Positions 1 to 13,509 are shown, counted from the first letter of the stretch. The stretch is 64,000 nt of DNA from Sialis fuliginosa (GCA_961205875.1 OY540813.1:15285001-15349000), one strand, 5' to 3'. The notes: a model not told the origin generated them from the sequence alone. Translations and numbers: made by a program.

Positions 1-1941
1 GTTATAAATTTTATTGTTTATTGTCATGTCTTGTCTTTAAGCATTTCATAAATTGACAAAAAAATTAATTCCTAGTAGATATGTATAATGTATATGTATG
101 TAATGTATAGTACATAATGGTTGATCGTAACAGAGAAGTTGGTAGCCAATGGTTTTTGAGATAAAACTAGAAGAAAAATGATATAATCTTAACTTTTCAT
201 TATATTGAATATTACTAATTATAGTTAAGGAACTTTTTTTATTGATTTTATAATTTAACAAATTTTAAGTAATTAGGTACTTATGTAAATATATTTGCTC
301 TAAAATTAAATACAATTTCATTATCTTAAAAAGTTTAAAACGAATTAATTAGCTAATTATTTTGAGGGAATACAAATAAGGTTTCATTGGGGTTTATGAG
401 AAAAACGTCCTTGAGAACATTGATTTTTCCGAACTGGCAACAAGCAGATCAGCATTGACCCCTGCATTGTAAATACGGTCACGGTCTAAAAAATGTATCA
501 AACAATCAAATAAATAATTTTTGGCGCTTTTTCAATATATCTTTTAAATACATCAGATAAATCGGTAGTGTCAAATAAGGGACTGATATAAAGTTTAATT
601 TAATTATATGGGGTATCCTTACCACTTAATTACCTCCTTCTATACCGCCTTTCATCCCCTCGAAATTGAATAAAGATAATATCAAATAATATGATATTTT
701 TTAATTTTTATTTCGGATTATTATAGAGCCCTTATTCAAAGTGGTACTGGAGATATCAAGTATGACAATTTTTAATATTTAGCTATACATATTACAATTT
801 CAGTACATAGTTCATGCATAACAAATTTTGTTTTTGATTTCAAAACTTCTAAAGAATAATAAAAATTAATCTTGGCACGCCCGCATCGTTGCAAAAAGGA
901 TTGCAAAATCTGTTGTAAGGATTCAAAACTGAGATCACGGAATGTACGATTATTTAAATTTTGCCCTTGCAAGAAGAGTGTACAAAATACTATAAATAGT
1001 TATTCAGTTGCCAATATACCAGGTTATTGTTTTTATTGTAAAATACTTTTCGTTCTACATTTGGTATTTAATTACAAATATGATGATAAGTAAGGGTTAT
1101 AAATTTTATGGTTTTTATAGCAGTAATAATTTAAATAAATATCTTAACGTCTTAAAAAACATGTATTTAAATTATTAAAGTTGGGAATAAATTGAAAACT
1201 ATTAACTTGTATCTACTGCTATTTAAATATAGTTTTTCTTAACAGTTTGATAAATGAACTAAATCAATAATTTTAAGTACTTAATGACTCATATTCTGTC
1301 TGAGGGACTAGAAAAGAGTCCGTTATGGGGCTAGTTGGTTATGCCAGCACATCAATCTAATACATAGGACATTTTTAATGTATTATATGTATCTCAAGTA
1401 GTGGGTTGGATTTCAAGTTTTAGGATGACCATAGAGTTTTGGATAAGTTATGTATAATTTGTGAGCAAGTCCTGGACTGGATAATGGAAACACAATAAAT
1501 AAGTTAGATAAAATACTTTATAACATAACGAAAAAAAATGATAAGTAATGACTAGAACATCTTAACAATAAAATTAATTTAAATTTGAGAAAAACAAAGA
1601 CTGGCAAGTAATTATTACCAAAAAAAAATGCATTTTGGGTATTTTTTGTTACTATTTAACTCATTTTTTTTTATAATCAGTGTACCTACCAACTCAAATG
1701 AAATAGGTAAACCCTGGTTCAACATTTTAGGTAAACCCGTCAATCGTTTTAAGGATATGAGTAATTAATTTAAGGCTGATCTAGGGTTAAATATACTTTC
1801 ATTATGATAATATATGACAAGAGTATACGAAAATAAACCGAAATACATTTCTGACGTTTTATATTTAGAATGTTAAAGCTGAATTGAGAAAATATAGTAA
1901 ACATATTAATTAGTTATTTGTAAATGTCTCGATTATTTCAG
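1..1941. other. Upstream flank, probably intron 1 of MCT-like gene 1
   Basis: By comparison with genes 2 and 3, the exon ending just before position 1942 should lie upstream, so this stretch is most likely intron. No GGWGW-coding exon is visible on the + strand. It is AT-rich, with short chance reading frames only. A Cys-rich frame from 872 to 1093 lacks any ATG, splice support or family match. Confidence 0.5.
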
Positions 1942-4900
1942 ATAATGGTCTTACCAACAATGCAATTCTTTTCATATTTATTCTACTTCATATCGGTGGA
2001 TATGCATTTGTCGATGTTTCAAAGCGGTTCAATATTAATTCTGAACGGATCATGCCAGATGCTGTTGAACTCTTTTATAAAGAAGCTACTGAAGAGATTC
2101 AGCCTACGGAAATTGGCTTTCATTGGAGCTGTCCTTGCAGTTTCCGGTTTCGTCGGTTCGGCGTTATCGCAGACGTTCCTGGAAATGCTACTAGCCTTCA
2201 GTTTCGTTTTAGGTATGTGCACTGAAAACTGAACAGCAGCTGCTTCATACATTCAAAATTTAAATCTCAAATATCTTAGTTGGTAATATTTATTTCAATT
2301 TTTCCAGAAAATTCAGTTTGCTTTATTTATATTTTATTTCGAGATGATAAATTTAAAAAAATATTGATGTTTTTAATTATGTGTATTAATTTAGTCAAAA
2401 TAGCCTAATTTTAACTGACAATGAGCTTAAGTTGTTGGAATATTTACATTTTTTTTAAATTTATTTTTATTTTTACTTATTTTAATTCATCGTACGATTA
2501 TTAGGTATATAATGCAATTTAAATAAATATAATAGACGCTTTAGCATAAGGCTCCGCGATACTTATCGTAATTCCGACGCTGGCTGTTAGAAAATTGGTA
2601 AAATTATCATCTTCAACATAAAATAGTTTTATTTCATTACACTATTCGACACGTTCTCTTCACCTCATTGCAATTATCTCGTATTCTCATTCTGATTTCA
2701 TTATCCTTTTGGCTTTATTGATTCTTATCGAGTCGAATTGTAATAGAAAGAGCAGATGTTCTTTGTAGAATCTTATGCCTCTTGTAATATGTATTAAAAT
2801 AATTATTTTATATATTGATTTTACTCGATTGGCACATTTGAACTTTTGATGAAATTAAAAATCTTTGTAAGAAAATATAAGCTGGTATATCATTTAATTA
2901 ACTATTAATTTAATTATAAAATTATAAGGTACTGGCACCAGTTATGGCCGCTATAAGAGCTTTTTTTGTAATTCTCATAAACTCATGGTACTAAATAACA
3001 AGTAACTCTTTATTTAACCAATTTAATTACCAAAGTCCGCAGATATAGTTTGTTTTTTAAATTATAGCCTTTTATTTTGTTTATGTTTTTTCTCCAGTAA
3101 TGGATAAAGTAAAACCAGTAATAAGCACGTAGTGATGGACACTTGCTAATGATTATAAAATGATAAGTACTACGACACAAAAGATATAAAAGAAAGAATC
3201 GTTAAATTTGAAACAATGTAAAGCAGTTGCTATGATAATATAATAATTAATAAATAAATTATACTAATAATATAAGTTTAAATGTTCACCATTTTGACCG
3301 ATTGTCATCAAATCACGCTGTAATAAATGTATATAGGTTAATATTCAGAAATGGTAGTAATCAAATATCAACAAATATTTTTTATTCAGTACATTTAATT
3401 AAAAAATAGCCATTACTTGGGTCATATCCAAGACTGATGCCAGTACCTCATAAATAGTTAAAGTTAGTAGTAACTTAAAGTAATTAATCGTTAACTTCAA
3501 AAGATGGTATATATTTATTCACTCACTCATAAATATTCATTACAGCGAATCATCATGTATCATAAACAGTTGTATATGTTTCACTTATAGCACATCATAA
3601 TTTTTTCAAGCGATCGGAGTTAAGTTATACTTGTCATCATGCATTGAGTGCGCCGAGCGTTACTTCGTTAAGAGACGAGATGTGGTCAAAAAGTTCAACA
3701 CCATCAGTGTTGGCGTTGGATTCATCATTGTTCCTTTAATTATGTGGAACTTACTTGAAATCTTAAGTGGTAGGTATACTAAGGTATTAATTATTTATAC
3801 AGGGTTCTTTGTTTGAAACAAGCTCAGTTGAAACTATTTAACACAATAGTTCTTTAAAATACGACTGTTTCTATACAAAAATACAAAATAAAACTTTATT
3901 TTTGTTTCCAAATTATGTTTTTAAATGCATTTTTGAGTTAAAAAAATATGTATAGTCATATTCTACTAATTGAGATCTACATTTTGACACCCCACACGCA
4001 TTGGTATACAATTTTTTTTCTTTGGATTTGTTTTAAAGCCCCCTGCAGGCGTCATTTTTGATTTAGAAATAAATAAGAAAAAGGGCCAAATTCCGCTTGT
4101 TTAGATATATATTTTAACGTGCCACATGCCTTGGGATAAAACAATATATATATTTTACCTAGTTTTAGCTCCTTATCACCCCTCCACTTGAAAAATTATT
4201 TTTTCATCTTTGTACATCTTTTACTAGAAGGCATCATTTTACATGTTCAGTAATAATTTAAGCTTATATATTTAACGATATATTTTGTTTTGACTGAAAA
4301 GGACGGACGGACGAACGACAAAGTGAGATTAATAGGGTTTCTTCGGAACCTTAAAAATTAGCTATTTGCTTTGCTCTAACGGGATTTTAATTTTGAATTT
4401 TTTTTAGCTAGAAACACAGTACTGACCCTTGGAGCGTGCTCTAGTGTTTCATTGTTTGCTGCGTTTCTTTTACAACCTGTAGAAGGACATATGAAAGAAG
4501 CGGAAGAAGATATAGAAGTCGAATTAGTAGATATGAAAAACAGGAAAACCAACGAGAATGTGTTATCTGAAGGTATTTGTACTGTTTTATTAAACATCCA
4601 ATATTAAAGTACGTCTAGAATATTTTTTATAAATATTTGGGTACAACTGTTGTTGTTGATAAAACATATTAGTTTTTAAAATAAATATAGATATTTTTTA
4701 AATTTATTCCAAATGAATAATATGCAGTAACAGTTACTAAGAAATTAAAACTATATATTCTTCTTATCATATTTGTAAAATGGATAACTCAAATTATAAG
4801 TAATTTATTGATTACTATTATCAAGCAAAAATAATTTAATTACAATCTATGCAAATTTATTTACTTGCATGTATTGTATGTAGTATATACGGATACAAAC

Positions 4901-7165
4901 ATATGGATGGGAATCTTTCTTTTATGACGCAAGTACCCACAAATAAGGTATTTTCCGAAATTCAACCGCCAATGATGAGGAAAAAATGATTAAACTTTTT
5001 TTATTTATTTATCTACAAAACTGTTTATATTATAAAAGTGAATTTTATATTAATTATAATAAATTACTGCATTTAATTTTTTTAGTTACCTACCTGCAAA
5101 TAATGATGAATTATCAATTATAAAATGATAAATAATAATAAATCTATTTTTGAACTTTGTTGGTACTTTCATGCAAATAAAAACAGTTATAAAATGAAAT
5201 TCGTTAAAGTATTTAATAATTACAGAAAAACTATTACCCAAATCAACTGAAACACCTGTCAACAACGGTGGAAACTATTCGCAGAACATTCAAATAGGAA
5301 GTAGCAACAATGCGTTAAAGAAAGACAACGAGATGTACCAACTCGTTCCGCAGACGGACGTGTCTACTCCGACACCGCCAAAAACAATCGTGCATCCGTA
5401 CAGAACTCTGTTGCTAACGCCAAGGTTTATGTTTCTAACGATCGGAGTGACGTTCAACGCGATAGCCGAAGCGGTTTTCAGCGCATTCTTGGCATTCCTG
5501 TTGTTCCAGTACAATATTTTTCCTAATTCTGAAATAGCTATATCAATATCATTCTTCGCAGGCACTTTAATTAGTATGAAGTATTTAGGACTGTTTTGGA
5601 AATCCAAGTTTATGCCGCCGCCACGAGTTACTGGAATTTTATGTATAATTGTACTTATTGCATCTCGAATAGGTAAGTCTTTAAATTAGGGTAGTATTTA
5701 AGCGCGCATTATTTTGTATACTTTAAATATATTGTATTTAAGCATTAAGTGTGTTGAGTAATAACATTTTTTGTTTTGGGCATTAAAATTTTGTTTTGCG
5801 CAATAATATTTGCATTAATTATTACTGTATAATTTAATTTGCTTTAATTTTATATTTTTAATTTTTGGGGGGATGTTTCATTAAATTATAGCTTTTTATT
5901 TTGTTCATGTTTTTTCTCCAATAATGGCAAAGGTAAAACCAGTAATGAGCACGCGCAGTAATGGACACTTGCTAATGATTACAAAATGATAAGTACTACG
6001 ACACAAAAGATATAAATGAATGCATCATCACATTTGAAACAATGCGCAATGTAAAGCAGTTGCTATGATAATATAATAATTAATTAATAAATTATACAAA
6101 TAATTAGTTTAAATGTCCACCATTTTGACACCTATTGGCCGATTGTCATCAAATCACGCTGTAAGACAGTTAAATGTATATAGATTAATATTCAGAAATG
6201 GTAGTAATGAAATATTAACAAATATTTCTAATTCAGTACATTTAATAAAAAAATTGCCATTACTGGGGTCCTTACCAAGACTGATGCCACTACCTTATCT
6301 GATTTTTTTTCAAATATGATGTTAGTCACGTGAGTTGATTATAATACATTATCTGCTCTTTTATTAGATATATTTGCTTCAACGTATTTTTTTTGTGATG
6401 GATCAACTTAATAATACGGTTTTTGAAGAAAATCAGTTGTGGATTTTATTATTTTATATATAAAATATTTTTTGATACCTTATTTCTAGTTTTTTAAGTT
6501 TTCCTAATAATTTTCTTATAGTTAAAAAATTCGTTGAATTTTTTTATTGTATAACCTACATATATTTTAATTAAAAAAATGTATTTGAAATAACATTTAA
6601 ACTGCAACCCAATTGCTTTTTACATACATATTTTAAAACATTATTTTGTTTCAGGCATAGCTATGGGCTTTATGAACTGTTTCCTTAATTTAACATTGGC
6701 TGGTATTATAATCGGAGCTGGTAAAGGGATGTTGCAATCAAAAGTAGAAGATATTGTTCCTGAAATTATTTCAGATGAGTTGGTAGATCAGGCGGATGTA
6801 ATTCAAAGTATTTCTAATTCTATTGGATTTTTCATAGGAGGGCCTTTGTTAGGTAAGATAATAAATAATATTTAGTAATTTCTATAACAGAAAACATTTG
6901 GTTGATAACAATTTTAACAATTTTCTTATACCAAAATCTCGTCATGTTAATAAATGATAGAAATAGACATACGCGAATTTTTATTTTAGGTTATTTTCGT
7001 GATCTCACTGGAAACTTTGGTCTAACAATGTTTTCTATAAACTTATTGAATTCTGTTGTAATAATTATATGGACTGGCGACCTAATGATTTCAATTGCAA
7101 AGGAATGTATAAGATTGAGAAGAACACCAGAAACTGTAGTCCCATCTCCAATCGACATAGTTTAA
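1942..7165 (+). CDS. Monocarboxylate transporter-like gene 1 (SLC16/MFS), 5' exon outside window, divergent paralogue
   Basis: Exons read as 1942-2212, 3611-3769, 4408-4572, 5226-5672, 6655-6852 and 6990-7165 (TAA). They sum to 1416 nt, in frame across all junctions; every internal junction is phase 1. The exon carrying the PDGGWGW motif, seen in the two paralogues downstream, is absent from 1-1941, so the true start lies upstream. The first exon here is 271 nt, as in genes 2 and 3. The family signature after TM4 is recognisable as YFVKRR, followed by VGVGFIIVPL. The predicted product is a 12-TM carrier split by a cytoplasmic loop at about 4480-5400. An intron at 3770-4407 is not present in the paralogues. 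The TM8 D-x-x-x-R pair of genes 2 and 3 aligns here to L-x-x-x-K, so proton-coupled monocarboxylate transport is doubtful. SLC16 membership is fairly secure; the substrate is unknown. An internal ATG start at 1924 or 1945 is possible but would lack TM1's beginning. Confidence 0.8.
2924..3449 (+). mobile_element. ATAAGG-family MITE, copy A (in intron of MCT-like gene 1)
   Basis: Starts ATAAGGTACTGGCACCAGT and ends with the imperfect inverse (ACTGATGCCAGTACCT). Just inside are a second pair of inverted motifs. Five related copies occur in this window in the same orientation. It has no coding capacity. It lies within the intron between 2212 and 3611. Confidence 0.75.
5687..5840 (+). repeat. Partial copy of the TTTAAGCGCGC element
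   Basis: TTAGGGTAGTATTTAAGCGC and the following TTTTGTATACTTTAAATATA match 18871 onward. It lies in the intron 5673-6654, directly before MITE copy B. Confidence 0.45.
5882..6298 (+). mobile_element. ATAAGG-family MITE, copy B (5'-truncated)
   Basis: Matches copies A, E and F from the GCTTTTTATTTTGTTCATG motif to the 3' end (ACTGATGCCACTACCTTAT). The first ~130 bases, including the left terminal repeat, are missing. It lies in the intron 5673-6654 of gene 1. Confidence 0.7.
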
Positions 7166-7208
7166 TTTATAGTCAATATTAATAATAGCTAATTTAAGCA
7201 GAATGTTA

Positions 7209-7214
7209 AATAAA
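7209..7214 (+). promoter_or_regulatory. Poly(A) signal AATAAA of MCT-like gene 1
   Basis: A canonical AATAAA lies 44 bases after the stop codon, a normal spacing for an insect 3' UTR. The surrounding sequence is so AT-rich that chance occurrence is possible. Confidence 0.45.
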
Positions 7215-7849
7215 TGATTTTAATGTATTTAATTGATACATATATATTTTTATAAAAAATATAAATTATAAGACAGCCATTGTAAACTTAAATTGTACTT
7301 AAATGTTCTCCGTTTTAAATGTTTTAATTATATATAAAGAATATAAAAAATTAAATTTTTTGTCGGGGGTAATTTTTAATTCATTTTTACAATTTTATTT
7401 TTGTATAATTTTTTAACAGTGATCTTTATTAGGGATATATTATGAATTTTCTGTATAGTGTATTTTATAGAAGTATTGCATTATATTTAAGGAATTACCA
7501 CGTTAGAACGGAGGTCCATTTTATTGTACATATATAAGTTTACGTTAGATGTATTATTTATTTTGACTGCATTGATACGATATAGAAATTGATATTAGAA
7601 TAATTATGTATAGGAGACCCTATTTGTTCAACTTATGCGAAACAATTAATTATAATAAATTTAAAACGAATAACCTAAAAGAGTTGACTTTGTAGATAGG
7701 TATAATACTAAAAATAATAAATTTATGTATTATTTTTAGAGAAGTAAATATTTTAATTTCGTTTCCTAACAAACAAAATATTTCATTAATACTTTCACAA
7801 ATAAATGTGTTAAGTTAGGTTAGGTTAACGACTTTTATGTTCTAATTGT

Positions 7850-7985
7850 AAGCGAGTCACAAGGTATGTAAATTACAAGGTAGCCTCAGTAGCTCTGTGC
7901 GAGAGAGGGAAAACGTCATCTGGGGTGCCCAAGATGATTGGTCAAAATCAATTGAGGCAACCTGTGTATTTACTAACCTTGAGTG
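7850..7985. mobile_element. Short inverted-repeat element related to 46636-46727
   Basis: ACAAGGTATGTAAATTACAAGGTAGCCTCA at the left is mirrored by TGAGGCAACCTGTGTATTTACTAACCTTG at the right. A second, inverted and partial copy is in the reductase intron. The flanks AGCGAGTC and AGTGAGTC could be an 8-bp duplication with one mismatch, but the exact boundary is uncertain. No reading frame. Confidence 0.5.
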
Positions 7986-8249
7986 AGTCGTACTTTTTAT
8001 GTAACCAAGAATTTACACGTGAATAGTTATTTAACTAGGTGTAATAAATTCTAGACTATCCTTGTTAAAACGGAACGTATGGGTCAGTAGTTTAATAATG
8101 TTAATAAATAAGTAAGCAAGGAAAGTTATTGCCACGAAACAAATTACAAGGCGAGATTCGAATAGTAACAATTTTTAAGAACAAATGGATATAATTATCG
8201 TTCAATGAAAAGTCACTTTTTTATAAGTATGTGTTTTTTAATCCACTAC

Positions 8250-8555
8250 TGTCTGGTATTATAAACGAGCTAGCAAAATTTGCTAGCTTGCAAGCACTTC
8301 CAAATGAAGTTTCAAAAGTATCTGACAGTTTTTTTTAAGTTTCATGAAATGTTTGACAATTTTCGCGCACGCGTAGTATGCAAACACCAACGGTATTAAT
8401 ACAGTGGTGATATTATGAAAATTATTTTGTACGGTCAAAGTCGCCAACTGTGTTACTACTTTAAATTCCATAGTTAATTCATAGATACTAGTACAGAATT
8501 AATAACTCATTTGAGAGTGCTTGCAAGCTAGCGAGCTCCTTTATAATACCGGACA
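8250..8555. mobile_element. 306-bp MITE with ~45-bp terminal inverted repeats
   Basis: TGTCTGGTATTATAAACGAG at the left is mirrored by CTCCTTTATAATACCGGACA at the right. The repeats continue through TAGCTTGCAAGCACT. Both flanks are TAC, a possible 3-bp target duplication. The 62-residue frame inside on the - strand is not protein-like. Confidence 0.7.
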
Positions 8556-8961
8556 TACAGCAAAGCCAAAAGGAGGGTAATGATTTTAGCAGTGTATGTA
8601 TGATTTATCTGTTCTCTCACAAAGCTTAGATTTGTCTTGATTTTCCGTGTGGCTTAGACTACTAAATGATGAGTATCAAATTGTAAGACTTAAAATGACA
8701 ATTTTAAAAATGTATAACGCACAGAGGAAAAGTATGTTGTAGAACATTTATAAACAAAACCGATATATGTAGTTACCTACACTTTTAGGCTCTTTACACA
8801 CTAGCGAAGTAAACTTAATTTTTTTTAAACTTTAAAATTATTTTTCTATTGATATATTAAGCCCGATTTTGTAAAAAATATTGGTAAAAATATACAATGT
8901 TAATAAAAATTAAAAAATCATTTTTCTAAAAAAAAATCGATTATTTTTCAGCTGCTAACTA

Positions 8962-9010
8962 AATAAATCTCGCCTGGGGCACCAGCCTTGATAAGGCTGG
9001 CTCTGATTAT
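8962..9010. repeat. Dispersed GC-rich repeat fragment (copy 1 of 2)
   Basis: AAATAAATCTCGCCTGGGGC followed by CACCAGCCTTGATAAGGCTG. A second copy sits at 12550-12592 with scattered substitutions. CCAGCCTT-GAT-AAGGCTGG can form a small hairpin. Probably the 3' end of an unidentified retroelement. Confidence 0.45.
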
Positions 9011-9385
9011 TATTCCCCAAACAATAATCTAGGCATTAGAAAAAGTAAAGTTGTGAGTATAAGTATACATATGTATGATAGTGACATTCCATTGAACGAC
9101 GACAATAAATTCAATTAATAAGATGTAATTTCAATTTATGTATCATATAAATCAATACTACCTAGTTTATATCATAAATATGTAATTGCATTGATAAAAA
9201 CTACCTGGATAATATGGTTTAGATTTCTAAATATAACGAATGTTGTAATATTGTATTGAATTGTTGAATTTAAATACGTAATGTATATATTTATGTAGGT
9301 TATTATTATTTTAATTTAATTTTTATATATTCAACAACAATTTATATTAAAATTGACGTAAATATTTATAGGAAAAAGTTGTCCA

Positions 9386-9631
9386 TCCCAGAAAAATTTT
9401 TTAGATCTGAAGTGATCAATCTTGATAGATCTACATTTTGAAACAAAATCATATTTTGTCACTAGTTTTTGATCTGTGGAGACTTGCAAAGATCTACAAC
9501 GATCTTCAGAGAACTTTGTAGATCGTTGTAGATCTTTCCAGATCTCCACAGATCAAAAATCAGTGAAAAATATGATTTTGTCTCAAAATGCAGATCTATC
9601 AAAAATTCAGATCTAAAAATTTTTCTCGGGA
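9386..9631. mobile_element. Palindromic MITE rich in AGATCT
   Basis: The 246-bp segment is close to a full inverted repeat: TCCCAGAAAAATTTTTTAGA at the left, and TCTAAAAATTTTTCTCGGGA at the right. The arms match almost to the centre near 9505. AGATCT occurs seven times. It has no coding capacity. Confidence 0.7.
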
Positions 9632-10189
9632 TATTAAATTAGTTTAATTTTTTTAAAATTTTTTCGCAAATAGATAATTATTTTATATTATTTCTTATTT
9701 AAACATTTATATTATTTTAATAAAAAAGGAAGGATTTTTTTAATGACTTTATATTAACTATATTTAGGAAATAGTATCTTAAAATTGAGACTTATGTAAA
9801 ATATGATGCTATGAATAGATTATTTTCTAAATATTGAAAAAACCAAATACATGCCTTGTTCATTGCCTAAATCGAAGAAATATGAGATATGTATTTATTA
9901 ATGAGTGCCTGATAAATAAGGCTGAATATATAATTTATTTACAATATTAATATTATATTTTAAATGGCAAATTCCTTCAATTAAAATAATCAAATTGTAT
10001 ATAACTAAAATTCTGGGATTCGTGTTTATAAACAGTGGGTCATTTTAATAAATTCACTAAAATATCTCAACAAAAAATGCTTCAGATATAAGTTGCTCAA
10101 TTGTCAATTAGTGATCCTAGTCGACCTTAAGAAGATATCGTTTTTTACTGCTTATTATCTTTAAATGTCTGCTGATTTTTAGGGTTCCA

Positions 10190-10700
10190 TAGAAAATTAG
10201 GAACACTTGTAGTTTCGCTCTGTCCGTCCGTCCATCTATCTGTATAAATTTTATACCGATTAAGATGAAATTTGGTATACGGACGTAGATTGACAATCCA
10301 AAAACAGATTTTTGAAAAAAATAAGGATCCCCTTCCTATAGACTGAAAAGTATATTATTATTTTTTTCACTTATCCCATTGAATTATACTAAAATGCAAA
10401 AAAAATGTTTAAGGACCTTTTGATTTTAACCTTTCAGTCACGACATATATGTGTTCAAAGTCGTTATCAGAATATCTCTATTTTCTTTCTATTTACTTTC
10501 ACTGAAAATTATAACGAACATTATCAAAAAAGTTTTTAACTGCCTTCTTATGAACTAAAATATATACTCACATTTTTTTTCACTTACCCTATCTTCAGTC
10601 ACGATATATTTTCTTTTCAATGTACTTATCAGAGTATCGCAGTGAGAATGGCCGTTTTATTAATAGTTAAGATTTAATATTGACTTTGGCATTATATTCT
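10190..10700. repeat. Dispersed GGGTTCC-type repeat remnant
   Basis: Starts AGGGTTCCATAGAAAATTAG and carries the CTGTCCGTCCGTCCATC run common in insect repeats. An inverted related piece is at 4296-4355 (GGACGGACGGACGAAC... and CGGAACC). Related fragments are at 20650-20745 and 61200-61340. Family not identified. Confidence 0.45.
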
Positions 10701-12549
10701 GAACATCAAGAATTTTTTCCTTGGATTTAAAATATTTTTTTATACTAATCTGTAATTCAAAATCCCTTTCAACTTTTGTCTGAAATATTTTTTGCCTGAT
10801 TTCAAAATTTTGAGATATTTGAGTGAATTGATTAAAATTTAAATAACTACTCCAATATGTTTGTAAAATGTATGTCTTCTTATGGCTTCAACTAGAAAAA
10901 AAATGTTTTGTTGGTAATTATTTAATTTATTTTAATTTAATTATTAGAACAACATAACGGCATTTAAAGATTAGATAGTACCTTCTCTCTAGTTGAATTC
11001 ATATTAAAACATATATTCAGAAACCCAGATAAATGAATAAACCACCGCGAAAACCTAGTGTTTTAACTTTTACTGAACATGTTTCTTAAACCAATATTGT
11101 AATTATTATAACCTGTACCCGTTTTCACTAGTTCATAAAGCATGTTCTTATGTAACATGTTAGTTAGTAATAATGTGATAATATGTGGTATTTTTATGAT
11201 AAGTAAAACTTGTGCTGAAATAGTATTAAAATAATAATACTTAAAATCGTTGCCTGATGATCGTATCTGCAATATTCGTGAATACCATTTTTGTGTAATT
11301 TTCTATATATTCTTTTGTATTCTTTCATTTTACAAAAAGAAACACGACAAAATAATGTTCTTTAATTATTTGATATTCAGTTACGTTTTTTTTTAATGAA
11401 AATACGTAAAAATGTAGTAATGGACAGATCCTAATAGGTTGTAACTCTTGTTGCGAATATTTTACAGGGGTGTATAAATTAAACACATGTCACTATTTTA
11501 CTCCTAATTATTGGAAAGTATACTAATTCTTGGTTTCTGGGTACAATTTCGTGTTGATCTTGATTTATCTTTAGATATATTTGTATATATATATATTTAA
11601 AGACTAACGAGTTAAATAATTTTTAAATATTAAGTAAAATGCTACAATAATTATATCTCAACTAAAATCCAAATTAGAAAATTTTGAGAGTTATATGACC
11701 TAATAAAATCAGTCCATCAATAACGAATTGTGTACACAAAACAAACTTTTGCATCTGCGATCATTTTATTTTCAGGCAATAAAATATTATTAACTGGAAG
11801 TATATTATGAAAGAAAAAAAACTTTTAATGTCTTCTTAGCTTCTCTATATGTAAGATATTTATAATTGTTAAATGAATGTAATGTTAAAGCACAATAAAT
11901 AAAGTATTTTTGATTCTTAACCTTTTTTTAATGTTCCATACCGAAAAATCGACAAATTATACACTTGAACTAGTACTATGCTTTATTTTTGTAAAAATGT
12001 TCAGTGTTAAACTCGTTAAGTTAAACGCGCTGCTGACGCGCCCGGTTGCAAGATTTTGAAGGCTGATTATGATAAAAGGGGTTCTTACTTAGTATACTGT
12101 TTACAAATAAATTTTCAGATTTTATAAAGTAGTTGCAACATTTTTACAAAAATAAAGCCGCCCCTGCACCAAACGCTAACGAAACTAGCTGACTGACGGC
12201 AGGCTGTATCTCTACACCACAAATGTGACGTAATATCAAAAAATCAGCCTTTATAAAGTAGTTGAAATTTTTGTCGCTCACCTCCTCGACTATTAGATAT
12301 TAACTATTTAACTTATTTGTTAATTTATCATTTTTGATTTGTTAATAATAGGGGAAGGGGGCATCGACGGTCTTAGGGCATTGAATAGTATTAAAGTTAA
12401 TGGTGTAAGCTTTATTTAAAAAAACAAAACCGTTGGAATCTGTAGGATCGCGCCAAGCTAAATATTAACTATTCAACTTATTTGTTAATTTATCAATTTT
12501 GATTGACATTTTCTGGTATTTTGAACATTTTTTAGGGGAACAGAGAAAA

Positions 12550-12592
12550 AATAAATCTCGTCCGGGGCTCCAGACTTGCAAAGCCGGCTCTG
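12550..12592. repeat. Dispersed GC-rich repeat fragment (copy 2 of 2)
   Basis: Matches 8962-9010 (ATAAATCTCGTCCGGGGCTC...). It follows the second copy of a 46-bp direct repeat at 12463-12508, whose first copy is at about 12294-12342 (ATATTAACTATTTAACTTAT). Confidence 0.45.
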
Positions 12593-13287
12593 TGTAGATG
12601 TTATTCATATTTATTTTAAAAGCATTGCAGCAATTACGTATATAAACACCGGAAATGTTTTTAGACAATGAGTAATATTAGGGTAATCATCGTTGTATTA
12701 TAAACAGATAATATAATGTTAATCTGAAGTTTCTTAAAAGTTTTATCTCCAGTATTAAAAATACAATAAAGTGGCCCTTAAGATACGACCCTGAGTATAT
12801 ATACATAACATACACCTATACAATATTCATACATATGTATGTATGTACATGGAACAAATACATAGTATTATGTTCGTTATGTCGATGTCGAAGGCTTGTT
12901 GAAAAAAATCATTAGTAAAATGCCAACGATTTAATTAAATTTTATCAGTAAGGTTTCTTTTTTTTGCAAGTACTTGTTTAGGCATTGAAATAAACGATAA
13001 TTGACTATATTCTCGGTTTGAAACATTTTGTATAAAAATATACAATATATTAGAACAAAACGTCAAATAATGTAAATATGTACATTGTATATGTACATAT
13101 TATTTAATTATAGGAAATACAATAAATAAAAGTAATATAATTATACAAAATTAGTATATATATATTTTATGTGTATAAAATATGTTCTCAGAATACACAT
13201 AAAACATCATTTTTAGTGTTACGTATATCGAAATTAGAAAAAAGGATCATTTGTGGAATTAACACTGTGTCTCTCTGTCTACCACTA

Positions 13288-13509
13288 CACTACCGGTCAA
13301 AATTAGCATAACACTTTTTTAATGTAACACAGTTCTGTTAAAAATTATCATATTGATTTGTAAAGTCAGAGAAATCATTAATGCGATTTTGTTCCGAAGC
13401 CCAAAGAGTAACAGTTGTCTCCGTTCATCAATACGGAGTTTACAATATTTAGAGTGGTAAAAAAAGGAAAATGGCAATTTCAAGTACACGCTAATTTTGA
13501 CAGGTAGTG
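13288..13509. mobile_element. Short MITE with CACTACCGGTCAAAATTAGC ends
   Basis: The left CACTACCGGTCAAAATTAGC and right GCTAATTTTGACAGGTAGTG are inverted repeats of 20 bases with one difference. About 222 bp, no reading frame. The terminal sequence resembles Tc1/mariner-type MITEs of insects; I infer that class only from the termini. Confidence 0.65.

Noticed and set aside
872..1093. Cys-rich 73-codon frame upstream of MCT-like gene 1
   Set aside because: It begins at TTG rather than ATG, has no splice support or family match, and lies in what should be intron 1.
5290..5607. 105-residue - strand frame
   Set aside because: It is the antisense shadow of the 447-nt exon of gene 1.
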